From contig QHSM01000597.1 of NCBI GenBank assembly GCA_003221595.1, forward strand, positions 1-5,086: a stretch of 5,086 bases of DNA, read 5' to 3'. Position numbers and translations under genes: made by a program. The notes beneath the pieces are model-generated. The model saw only the letters and a program-made list of their open reading frames with translations, was not told where the DNA came from and did not search any database. This document shows positions 1-5,086 of the stretch, one piece after another; the first letter of the stretch is position 1, and each line of letters begins with the position of its first letter. Origin of the DNA: Candidatus Rokuibacteriota bacterium (GTDB taxonomy: Bacteria; Methylomirabilota; Methylomirabilia; Rokubacteriales; CSP1-6).

Positions 1-100
1 GTCGAGGCTCGAGGGGATCGCGAAGAGGAGGTCCGCCGTCGAGCCGGTCAGCACCAACCCCGCCGAATAGCCGAATGCCCAGGCGATCGCTTTCTTGGCG
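1..100. other. ambiguous edge of a neighbouring gene, strand undecided
   Basis: Two overlapping readings show coding-like bias and cannot be separated because they share third codon positions. On the minus strand, the frame running from about 99 down to 1 has G or C at 30 of 33 third positions and encodes a hydrophobic stretch (…AWAFGYSAGLVLTGSTADLL…) that looks like a membrane segment leaving the window. It is closed upstream by an in-frame TAG at 118-120, has no ATG, and its first TTG/GTG codons are at 57-55 and 54-52 with no clear ribosome site. On the plus strand, the frame from base 2 to a TAG at 68-70 has 21 of 22 G/C third positions and would be a charged C-terminal tail ending in VSTNPAE. 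Only one is likely real. No family was recognised. Confidence 0.3.
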
Positions 101-124
101 CGTGAATTCGAGTAACGCTATACT
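95..124 (+). promoter_or_regulatory. candidate sigma-70-type promoter for the DtxR-family gene
   Basis: A TTGGCG hexamer at 95-100 (four of six matches to TTGACA) is followed after 18 bases by TATACT at 119-124 (five of six matches to TATAAT). This lies in the relatively AT-rich stretch just before the repressor gene. It would start transcription near 131, giving a leader of about 30 bases. It is found by eye only. The position and the -10 match are good, and the -35 match is moderate. Confidence 0.45.
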
Positions 125-145
125 GACGGGCGGCCGAGTCTTCTC

Positions 146-160
146 TTAGGTAGGCTTAAC
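146..160 (+). promoter_or_regulatory. ribosome binding site with an overlapping possible DtxR-type operator
   Basis: AGGTAGG at 148-154 sits six bases before the ATG at 161 and is a good Shine-Dalgarno sequence, supporting that start. The surrounding 146-159 (TTAGGTAGGCTTAA) has imperfect dyad symmetry with outer TTA/TAA arms. It also resembles the known DtxR/IdeR box TTAGGTTAGSCTAACCTAA if one base is removed and one inserted. Autoregulation by the encoded repressor is therefore conceivable, but the ribosome-binding role alone could explain the sequence. Confidence 0.4.
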
Positions 161-880
161 ATGCCACGATCGTCAATCCTCAAGGTCAAGGCCAACGTCA
201 ACACCACGGACACCACGGCGTCCGTTCAGGACTATCTCGCGGCGATCTACGATCTGGCCGGCAGCGGCAAGCCGGTGATCGGCGCCCGGCTCGCCAAGCA
301 CATGTCGATCTCGGCGCCCGCCGTGACCGAGGCGATCCATCGCATGGCGCGCGGCGGCTACGTCAAGATCGGGCGCGGCAAGGAGCTGACGCTCTCACCG
401 AAGGGGCGTCAGATCGCCGAGGTGATGGCCCGGCGTCACCGGCTCCTCGAGCGCTGGCTCACGGACACGCTGGGCCTCAACTGGACCGACGCGCACGAGG
501 AGGCGCACCGCCTCGAGCACGCGCTCTCGCCCCGGGTCGAAGATCGGCTGGCCGAGCTTCTGGGGATGCCGAGCACGTGCCCGCACGGCAATCCCATTCC
601 GGGGATGGCCAAGCCGCCGAAGGTCGAGCCCTTCCCCCTCGCCCAGGCAAAGGAGGGCATGACCGTCGTCGTCGAGCGCATCACCGAGGAGGCGGAGGCG
701 GACAAGAAGCTCCTCGAGCATCTCTGGCGCAACGACGTGCGGCCGGGCCGGCGACTCAAGATCACCGAGGTCGCGCCGTGGGCCGGGACCATCACGGCGT
801 CGGGTGACGGCCAGACCATCGCGCTCGGCGTACCGGCGGCCGCCAAGATCTGGGTTTACATCCCGGGCGGAGCCGGATGA
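161..880 (+). CDS. DtxR/MntR-family metal-dependent transcriptional repressor
   Basis: A 239-residue cytoplasmic DNA-binding protein expected to sense Fe(II) or Mn(II) and repress metal-uptake or related genes. The N-terminal winged helix-turn-helix spans about residues 20-82, opening with DTTASVQDYLAAIYDL as in DtxR, with the recognition helix near 49-67. The dimerisation and metal-binding domain spans about 83-148 and includes the family motif GNPIPG (143-148). A C-terminal FeoA/SH3-like domain follows at about 158-234. Putative metal ligands by alignment from memory are H93, E97 and H112 (ancillary site) and D24, H116, E119 and H120 (primary site). D24 is the MntR-type residue where DtxR has Met10, and H116 takes the place of DtxR Cys102 or MntR Glu99, so metal preference cannot be assigned. 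The start is supported by AGGTAGG six bases upstream. The final codons overlap the next gene by four bases. Family assignment is firm; naming it mntR or ideR would be a guess. Confidence 0.93.
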   Translation: MPRSSILKVKANVNTTDTTASVQDYLAAIYDLAGSGKPVIGARLAKHMSISAPAVTEAIHRMARGGYVKIGRGKELTLSPKGRQIAEVMARRHRLLERWLTDTLGLNWTDAHEEAHRLEHALSPRVEDRLAELLGMPSTCPHGNPIPGMAKPPKVEPFPLAQAKEGMTVVVERITEEAEADKKLLEHLWRNDVRPGRRLKITEVAPWAGTITASGDGQTIALGVPAAAKIWVYIPGGAG

Positions 881-1230
881 AGGCCCTCTTCTGGGTTTTC
901 GTCGCGATCTTCTGCGTCTACGTCTTCTACACCGGTGCGATGACCGTCTGGTCGTACCTGGAAGTCACCGGCGTCGTCGAGGAGGTCGTCATCGAGCGCG
1001 CGTCGCGGGTCGATCGCAACGAGCGGGCAACCCGGATTCGAGACGAGATCGCGAAGAAGGTGGCGCAGAGCGGGATCAAGGTCGACGAGCGGAGCGTGTC
1101 GGTGTCCGACCAGGGACCGACGCTCGACGTCGGCGTGCGCTGGAGCTGGCCCCTGATCACCTATCAGGGTGACGACCTGCTCTCGCTCCCCCTCAAGCAC
1201 GAGCGCACGTTCAACATCCCCGCCCGCTAG
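877..1230 (+). CDS. uncharacterised membrane-anchored small protein, translationally coupled to the repressor
   Basis: A 117-residue protein whose ATG overlaps the repressor's stop codon (ATGA at 877-880), so the two are almost certainly cotranscribed and coupled. Residues 4-28 are a strongly hydrophobic, aromatic-rich segment (…FWVFVAIFCVYVFYTG…) and probably an uncleaved single membrane anchor. The remaining ~90 residues form a charged soluble domain: a helix near 43-66 rich in Arg, Asp and Glu, then alternating beta-like segments (VDERSVSVSD, LDVGVRW) and a closing LKHERTFNI strand. This layout, an anchor, a helix, then beta strands, is reminiscent of DUF4845/TadE-like small pilus-assembly-type proteins, but I do not recognise a family with confidence. 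G/C third positions support it as coding. No cysteine or histidine cluster suggests metal binding, so a link to metal homeostasis rests only on gene position. Confidence 0.82.
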   Translation: MKALFWVFVAIFCVYVFYTGAMTVWSYLEVTGVVEEVVIERASRVDRNERATRIRDEIAKKVAQSGIKVDERSVSVSDQGPTLDVGVRWSWPLITYQGDDLLSLPLKHERTFNIPAR

Positions 1231-1233
1231 CTC

Positions 1234-1416
1234 GTCGGCGCCGCGGGCGAAGCCGCAGCCGGACGCGGTCGGGGTCGAGACGACCACGCGGCACGCGTTC
1301 GCTGCTCCGGGCCGGCTGGGCTCCACCCCGGCGCGCCTCGCCCGCCGCGCGCTTGACGGGAACGGGTCCCTTCGACCCCGACCGCATCCGGCTGCGGCTT
1401 CGCCCGCGGCGGCAAC
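1234..1416. repeat. large imperfect inverted repeat filling the convergent intergenic gap
   Basis: The left arm 1234-1285 and the reverse complement of the right arm 1365-1416 agree at 46 of 52 positions, separated by a 79-base GC-rich spacer (1286-1364). Perfect blocks are 1239-1263 with 1387-1411 (25 bases) and 1265-1278 with 1372-1385 (14 bases). The arms start three bases after the stop codon at 1230 and end two bases before the stop codon of the opposing gene, so the element occupies essentially the whole gap. Each arm also contains shorter self-complementary pieces such as GGCGAAGCC. Either transcript could fold into a very stable hairpin, which might protect or terminate both mRNAs. 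No U-tract follows on either strand, so it is not a canonical intrinsic terminator. A dispersed intergenic or MITE-like repeat is an alternative. Confidence 0.88.
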
Positions 1417-1418
1417 GG

Positions 1419-2348
1419 TCAGCGTTTGGCGCGAGCTTCTTCGATCATCTTCGCGACGCGGTTGCGGTCTTCGCCGGGTGGCGCGAGGGCGACGAATTTC
1501 TCCCAGGAGCGAATCGCCGCGCCCGTGTCTTTCTTGATCTCGTAGAGCACCTGGCCCCGGTAGAGCAGCGCCGGCAGATAGCTGGGATCGAGCGCCAGGG
1601 CCCGCTCGAACGTCTCGAGCGCGCGGTCGACGTGCTCGGGCCCTCCGCCGATCGCCACGATGAGCGCGAGGTGGGTCATGGCATCGACGTTCTTCGGGTC
1701 CCGCTTGAGGACCGCCTGGTACGCCGCGATCGCCTCGCCGTATCGGCCCTCGGCGAGACTGGCGCGCGCAGCCTGCAGCATGCCGCGAAGCACCTCCGGC
1801 GGCACCACGCGTCCCGTCCCGCCCGGCGCCGGCGGCAGCCCGGCCGGCGCCAACGGACTCTCCGAGGGCAGCGCGGCGAGCGGCCGCGATCCCGTCTGCG
1901 GCTGACCGGCCATGGGATCGGGCTGGGTGTACCGGACGATGCCGGCGCCCACCACGATGCCGAACGTGACGAGAAGCACCGCGCCCGCCGCGAGCGTCAG
2001 GGGATGACGCCACGCCGAGCCGCGGAGCTCGCGCGGCTCGATCTTCGGCGGCGCGGGCTCCGCCGGGCCCAGCCGGTCCATCTCGGTCAGGATGAGGGCG
2101 GCCTCGCCTTCGTACCGCCGGCACAGGTCGGCGTAGTCGGCGTCCGAGACGTGGCCGGCTCCGTGCTCGAACTCGAGCTCGCGCAGCGCCGCCAGCGCGG
2201 CGCGCTTCTCCTCGGCCAGCTGCTGGCGACGGTCGGCGGGGAGCGGAAGGAAGGTTCGCCCGCGCGCGTCGGCGCGAAGCAGCGGCCAGAGCGTGAAGGC
2301 CAGCGCCGGGACGCCGATCACCACCGTGGCGACCAGGATGCCCCTCAC
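1419..2348 (-). CDS. ccmI: CcmI/CycH-like cytochrome c biogenesis protein with TPR domain
   Basis: This 309-residue protein is the likely apocytochrome c chaperone of the System I ligation complex. Its layout matches CcmI: membrane segment 3-24; a cytoplasmic loop of about 25-115 with a charged helical region (QQLAEEKRAALAALRELEFE, then SDADYADLCRRYE near 68-80); second membrane segment about 116-138; a Pro/Gly-rich linker 143-184; then a periplasmic TPR region about 187-290 with repeats such as GRYGEAIAAYQAVLKRDPKN and ALETFERALALDPSYLPALL. I chose the GTG at 2348-2346 because it overlaps the ccmH stop as GTGA, lies eight bases after GGAG (2360-2357), and begins directly with the membrane segment. 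The frame stays open to 2546, but that extension lies antisense-like within ccmH in a different frame and is Arg/Pro-rich nonsense. It is the last gene of the leftward operon and ends at the inverted repeat. Sequence divergence makes the ccmI symbol less certain than the role. Confidence 0.88.
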   Translation of the reverse strand: MRGILVATVVIGVPALAFTLWPLLRADARGRTFLPLPADRRQQLAEEKRAALAALRELEFEHGAGHVSDADYADLCRRYEGEAALILTEMDRLGPAEPAPPKIEPRELRGSAWRHPLTLAAGAVLLVTFGIVVGAGIVRYTQPDPMAGQPQTGSRPLAALPSESPLAPAGLPPAPGGTGRVVPPEVLRGMLQAARASLAEGRYGEAIAAYQAVLKRDPKNVDAMTHLALIVAIGGGPEHVDRALETFERALALDPSYLPALLYRGQVLYEIKKDTGAAIRSWEKFVALAPPGEDRNRVAKMIEEARAKR

Positions 2349-2809
2349 GAGCCGCGCTCCACTTCTCGGCGAATGCGCTCGCTCATCGCCGCGTCCACGA
2401 CGACGGGCTCGGCCGCGCCGCGCGGGCGCCGCGTCCATCGCGCGATCAAGATCGCGACGATGGCGAGCCCGGCCGCGACGGCGACGAGCGGCAGGAGCCA
2501 GACGAGGAGGTTGAATCCGCGGCGCGGCGGCGACAGGAGGATCCATTCGCCGTAGCGCTGGACGAAGTAGGCCTGGACGGCGTCGGGGCTTTCGCCCGCC
2601 GCCAGCCGCTCGCGGATGATCGCGCGCATCTGGCCGGCCATCTCGGAGGGTGAGTCCGCCACCGAGAGATTCTGGCAGACGACGCAGCGAAGCTGCGCGG
2701 CCACCTCGTGGACGGTCTCTTCGCTGACCGTCTTCGACGACGCGGACGCGGACGACGTCGCCGCGGCCACGAGGGCCGCCGCCACCAGGAGCCGGAGAGC
2801 GGCTCTCAC
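2345..2809 (-). CDS. ccmH: CcmH/CycL cytochrome c maturation thiol-reductase subunit
   Basis: A 154-residue membrane-anchored periplasmic protein of the heme ligation complex, thought to help reduce the CXXCH thiols of apocytochrome c together with CcmG. Residues 1-24 are a signal sequence or N-terminal anchor. The family signature LRCVVCQNLSVADS is at 40-53 with redox cysteines C42 and C45, followed by the conserved helical region and the YGEWILLSPP motif at 86-95. A membrane segment spans about 101-124, with a charged C-terminal tail to 154. This is the short, single-domain CcmH form, without the fused TPR domain found in E. coli CcmH; the TPR part is the separate next gene. The GTG start at 2809-2807 overlaps the ccmG stop by four bases. 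No strong Shine-Dalgarno is visible, so translation probably depends on coupling. The product assignment is firm. Confidence 0.95.
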   Translation of the reverse strand: MRAALRLLVAAALVAAATSSASASSKTVSEETVHEVAAQLRCVVCQNLSVADSPSEMAGQMRAIIRERLAAGESPDAVQAYFVQRYGEWILLSPPRRGFNLLVWLLPLVAVAAGLAIVAILIARWTRRPRGAAEPVVVDAAMSERIRREVERGS

Positions 2810-3339
2810 CGGGCCGTCTCGGCGAGCAGCCGCTCGACCGTCTCGCGAAACACCACGTCGGTGACGGCGCTCACGTGCTTGACGCGGATGCGTCCCTGGC
2901 GGTCCAGGAAGAACGTCTCGGGCACGCCGTAGACGCCGAAGTCGACCGACACGGTGCCCGTCAGGTCCTGGGCGTTGGGAAAGGTGAGACCGAAATCGCG
3001 GACGAACTTCTCGGCGGCCTCACGCCTGTCCTGGATGGCGACGCCCAGCACGACGACGCCCCGCTCACGATAGGCGCGCCAGTTCTTCTCGAGAATCGGC
3101 GCCTCCTCGTAGCATCCGGGGTAACACCACGACGCCCAGAAATTCAGGACGACGACCTTCCCGCGGTGCGCCGCCAGCATGAGCGGCGCGCCCTCGAGCG
3201 TGGTGAGCGCGAACGTGGGCGCCGGCTTGTCGAGGAGCGGCGAGGGGATGTCGCGCGGGCTCATGCGAAACCCGTAGGCGAGCAGCACCAGAACGGGCAG
3301 GACGGCGAGCGGGATCAGCCAGCGCCAGAGCCGCCTCAC
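2806..3339 (-). CDS. ccmG: CcmG/DsbE thioredoxin-like protein with an unusual CX3C active site
   Basis: A 177-residue membrane-tethered periplasmic thioredoxin-fold protein that would reduce apocytochrome or CcmH disulfides for heme ligation. Residues 7-24 form the membrane anchor. SPLLDKPAPTFALTTLEG (33-50) is the typical DsbE/CcmG opening, VVVLNFWASWC (62-72) leads into the active site, and the cis-proline motif GVPETFFLD is at 138-146 (P140). The active site reads C72-Y-P-G-C76, followed by YEEAP. The family norm is C-x-P-C, so one residue is inserted between the cysteines. The codons at 3126-3112 are TGT TAC CCC GGA TGC, a whole-codon difference with no frame change, and both flanks align normally. 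The GTG start at 3339-3337 overlaps the ccmF stop as GTGA. Family membership is clear from sequence and operon; the redox behaviour of the altered motif is unknown. Confidence 0.93.
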   Translation of the reverse strand: MRRLWRWLIPLAVLPVLVLLAYGFRMSPRDIPSPLLDKPAPTFALTTLEGAPLMLAAHRGKVVVLNFWASWCYPGCYEEAPILEKNWRAYRERGVVVLGVAIQDRREAAEKFVRDFGLTFPNAQDLTGTVSVDFGVYGVPETFFLDRQGRIRVKHVSAVTDVVFRETVERLLAETAR

Positions 3340-5086
3340 GCGGATGCGCGCCGCTCCGGAAGGATCGCCAGCAACGCGCCCAGCGTCAGCACGACGCCGC
3401 CGATCCAGATCCAGCTCACGAGACGGTTCACCTGGACCTTGATGGTCGCCTGGCTGCCGTCGCGCGCGAAGTCACCGAGGACGAGGTAGATGTCCTCCTT
3501 GAGCCCGAGCCGGTAGTCGACGTAGGCGATGGGCGCTTGCTCCTGCGGGTAGAACTTCTTGGCGGGCCGCAGCACGCCGAGCGCGCGGCTGTTCGTGACG
3601 GTGAACGCCCCGACCACCTTGAAGTGATTCGACTCCTCGGCGGCGGAGAGCCCGTCGAACCGGAGGCGATACCCGGCCAGCTCCGCAGTCTCCCCGCGTC
3701 GGAGCGTCGTCTCGGTCTGCACGGACCACGCGTGCGATCCGGTGACGCCCAGCGCGATGATCAGGATGCCCAGGTGCACCACGAAGCCGCCGTAGCGGCG
3801 GTTGTGCCGCCGCAGGAGCCCGCCCACGGCCGGGAAGAGGCGCTCGCCGACGCGCAGGCGAGCCCGCGTCGCCCGCACGATGTCGACGGTGATGGTGGCG
3901 GCGACGAAGACGGTCGTGGCGAACGTCAGCGCCGCCAGGGCCGACCGGACGCCCAGCGCGAACGCGATCGCCGCCGCGACGACGCCGAGCACGACCGGCC
4001 AGAGAAAGTTCCGCTTCAGGTTCTCGAGGGAGGCCCGGCGCCAGGCGATCAGCGGTCCGACCCCCATCAGGAAGATCAGGGACAGGAACAGCGGCACGTT
4101 GACCTGGTTGAAGAACGGCGCGCCGACGCTGACCTTGACGCCCCGGAGCGCCTCCGACAAGAGCGGAAAGACCGTGCCGAAGAAGACGGTGAAGGCGGCC
4201 GCCACGAGCAGGACGTTGTTCAGGAGGAACGCCGACTCGCGCGAGACGACGGAGTCGAGGTTGCCCTGCGAGCGGAGCGCCTCCCAGCGCCACGCGACCA
4301 GACCGAGCGCCGTCAGCATGACGAGCGCGAGGAATCCCAGGAACAGCGCCCCGATCGAGCCCTGCGTGAAGGCGTGGACCGAGGCGATCACCCCGGAGCG
4401 CGTGAGGAACGTGCCGAACAGCGTCAGCCCGAAGGTCAGGATGACCAGCACGATGTTCCAGAGCTTCAGGATGCGCCGGCGCTCCTGGATCATCACCGAG
4501 TGGAGGAACGCGGTGCCGGTGAGCCAGGGCATGAACGCGGCGTTCTCGACGGGATCCCACGCCCAGTAGCCGCCCCAGCCCAGCACGTGGTAGCTCCACC
4601 AGCCGCCGATCAGGAGGCCGAGGGAGAGGAAGTACCAGGCGACGATCGTCCACCGCCGCGTCAGCACGAGCCACGTGTCGCCGACCCGCCCGGCGGCGAG
4701 CGCGGCCATCGCGAAGGCGAAGGGAACCGTGAACCCGGTGAAGCCCAGGTAGAGCGCGACGGGGTGCGTGATCATCCCGGTGTCCTCGAGCAACGGATTG
4801 AGGCCGCGACCGTCGGCCGGCACCGGAAGCTGTCGCTGGAACGGCGACGCGGCGACGGTCATCACGAGGAGGAAGAAGGCGAGGATGCCGAGCATGGTCG
4901 CGAGCGCCCACGGGTAGAGCTCGCGCGCACCCTCCCGGTGGCGGACGATCAGGATCAGCGTGTAGAGGGCCAGCATCCAGGACCAGAGGATGATGGAGCC
5001 CTCGAGCGCGCCCCAGACTCCGGTGATGCGGTAGTAGAACGGCGTGCCGAGGTTGGTGTTGGACGCCACGTACCGGATCGAGAAAT
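3336..5086 (-). CDS. ccmF: CcmF cytochrome c heme lyase, 5' end beyond the window
   Basis: The polytopic inner-membrane subunit that attaches heme to apocytochrome c. The frame stays open through 5086. The codons just before the GTG at 5069-5067 read FSIRY, continuing into VASNTN, which matches the conserved DFSVxYVAxNSN region of CcmF, so that GTG is internal. At least 582 residues are visible and roughly 65 N-terminal ones are missing if the length follows E. coli CcmF. Counting from that GTG, the tryptophan-rich heme-binding motif is WGGYWAWDPVENAAFMPWL (165-183). Histidines H102, H190, H232 and H432 sit where CcmF has its heme-ligating residues; the 88- and 42-residue spacings between the first three equal those I recall for E. 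coli H173, H261 and H303. The large periplasmic domain lies around 445-545, with a last membrane segment near 553-572. The conserved HPP reads HPV at 102-104. It is the first visible gene of the leftward operon. Confidence 0.96.
   Translation of the reverse strand, partial: FSIRYVASNTNLGTPFYYRITGVWGALEGSIILWSWMLALYTLILIVRHREGARELYPWALATMLGILAFFLLVMTVAASPFQRQLPVPADGRGLNPLLEDTGMITHPVALYLGFTGFTVPFAFAMAALAAGRVGDTWLVLTRRWTIVAWYFLSLGLLIGGWWSYHVLGWGGYWAWDPVENAAFMPWLTGTAFLHSVMIQERRRILKLWNIVLVILTFGLTLFGTFLTRSGVIASVHAFTQGSIGALFLGFLALVMLTALGLVAWRWEALRSQGNLDSVVSRESAFLLNNVLLVAAAFTVFFGTVFPLLSEALRGVKVSVGAPFFNQVNVPLFLSLIFLMGVGPLIAWRRASLENLKRNFLWPVVLGVVAAAIAFALGVRSALAALTFATTVFVAATITVDIVRATRARLRVGERLFPAVGGLLRRHNRRYGGFVVHLGILIIALGVTGSHAWSVQTETTLRRGETAELAGYRLRFDGLSAAEESNHFKVVGAFTVTNSRALGVLRPAKKFYPQEQAPIAYVDYRLGLKEDIYLVLGDFARDGSQATIKVQVNRLVSWIWIGGVVLTLGALLAILPERRASA

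Noticed and set aside
83..90. GCGATCGC palindrome as an operator or HIP1-like repeat
   Set aside because: Single occurrence with no second copy nearby. An eight-base palindrome of this composition is unremarkable in GC-rich DNA.
856..2124. A 422-codon minus-strand open frame spanning the small membrane protein gene, the inverted repeat and ccmI
   Set aside because: It is a different frame from ccmI, crosses the intergenic repeat, and reads as Arg/Ala/Gly-rich shadow sequence without any recognisable domain.
2349..2546. N-terminal extension of the CcmI-like protein up to base 2546
   Set aside because: The 66 extra residues are Arg/Pro-rich, lie inside ccmH in another frame, and precede a GTGA-overlap start that begins directly with the expected membrane segment.
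1353..2555. A 400-codon plus-strand open frame opposite the CcmI and CcmH genes
   Set aside because: Its translation is Arg-rich low-complexity sequence. The opposite strand carries recognisable TPR and CcmH proteins with overlapping operon junctions. Long antisense frames are expected at this G+C content.
3112..3126. CcmG CX3C as a sequencing frameshift
   Set aside because: The difference is exactly one codon, and both flanks read normally in one frame, so no compensating indels are required. A three-base assembly error remains formally possible.
3472..4911. A 479-codon minus-strand frame inside ccmF, and a 255-codon plus-strand frame at 3802-4569
   Set aside because: Both overlap the strongly conserved CcmF reading frame and give Arg/Pro/Ser-rich translations without membrane or domain features.
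5067..5069. GTG as the ccmF start codon
   Set aside because: The five codons before it (FSIRY) continue the conserved CcmF sequence up to the window edge, so the gene begins outside the window.

Overview
The window is about two thirds G+C and gene-dense, with strongly G/C-biased third codon positions, GTG starts and four-base gene overlaps. It looks like a chromosomal segment of a high-GC Gram-negative bacterium with a System I (Ccm) cytochrome c maturation pathway. The protein styles would fit Methylomirabilota/Rokubacteria or a deltaproteobacterial-type lineage, but that is an impression, not something the sequence proves.

There are two convergent transcription units. The rightward unit (161-1230) has a plausible sigma-70-type promoter at 95-124. 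It encodes a DtxR/MntR-family metal-dependent repressor with a C-terminal FeoA/SH3-like domain, coupled by a four-base ATGA overlap to an uncharacterised 117-residue protein with one N-terminal membrane anchor. The leftward unit (5086 down to 1419) is the 3' part of a ccm operon in the order ccmF (5' end beyond the window), ccmG, ccmH, ccmI-like. Every junction is a GTGA overlap. Together these products make the heme ligation module: CcmG and CcmH deliver reduced apocytochrome CXXCH thiols, the CcmI-like TPR protein chaperones the apocytochrome, and CcmF joins heme to it on the periplasmic side. The genes for heme export and the heme chaperone (ccmABCDE) are not in the window and may lie upstream of ccmF, to the right.

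The 188-base gap between the two convergent stop codons is almost entirely filled by one large inverted repeat, with 52-base arms at 1234-1285 and 1365-1416 and 46 of 52 positions complementary. It has no U-tract like an ordinary intrinsic terminator and is the most unusual non-coding structure here.

The most unusual coding feature is in CcmG. Its active site reads Cys-Tyr-Pro-Gly-Cys (CX3C) instead of the thioredoxin-fold CXXC, by a clean in-frame one-codon difference, while the rest of the protein looks intact. Bases 1-100 hold an ambiguous edge of a neighbouring gene whose strand cannot be decided from the window. I found no tRNA, rRNA, CRISPR array, transposase or phage gene. I see no clearly new multi-gene system; the repeat element and the CX3C CcmG are the two points most worth following.
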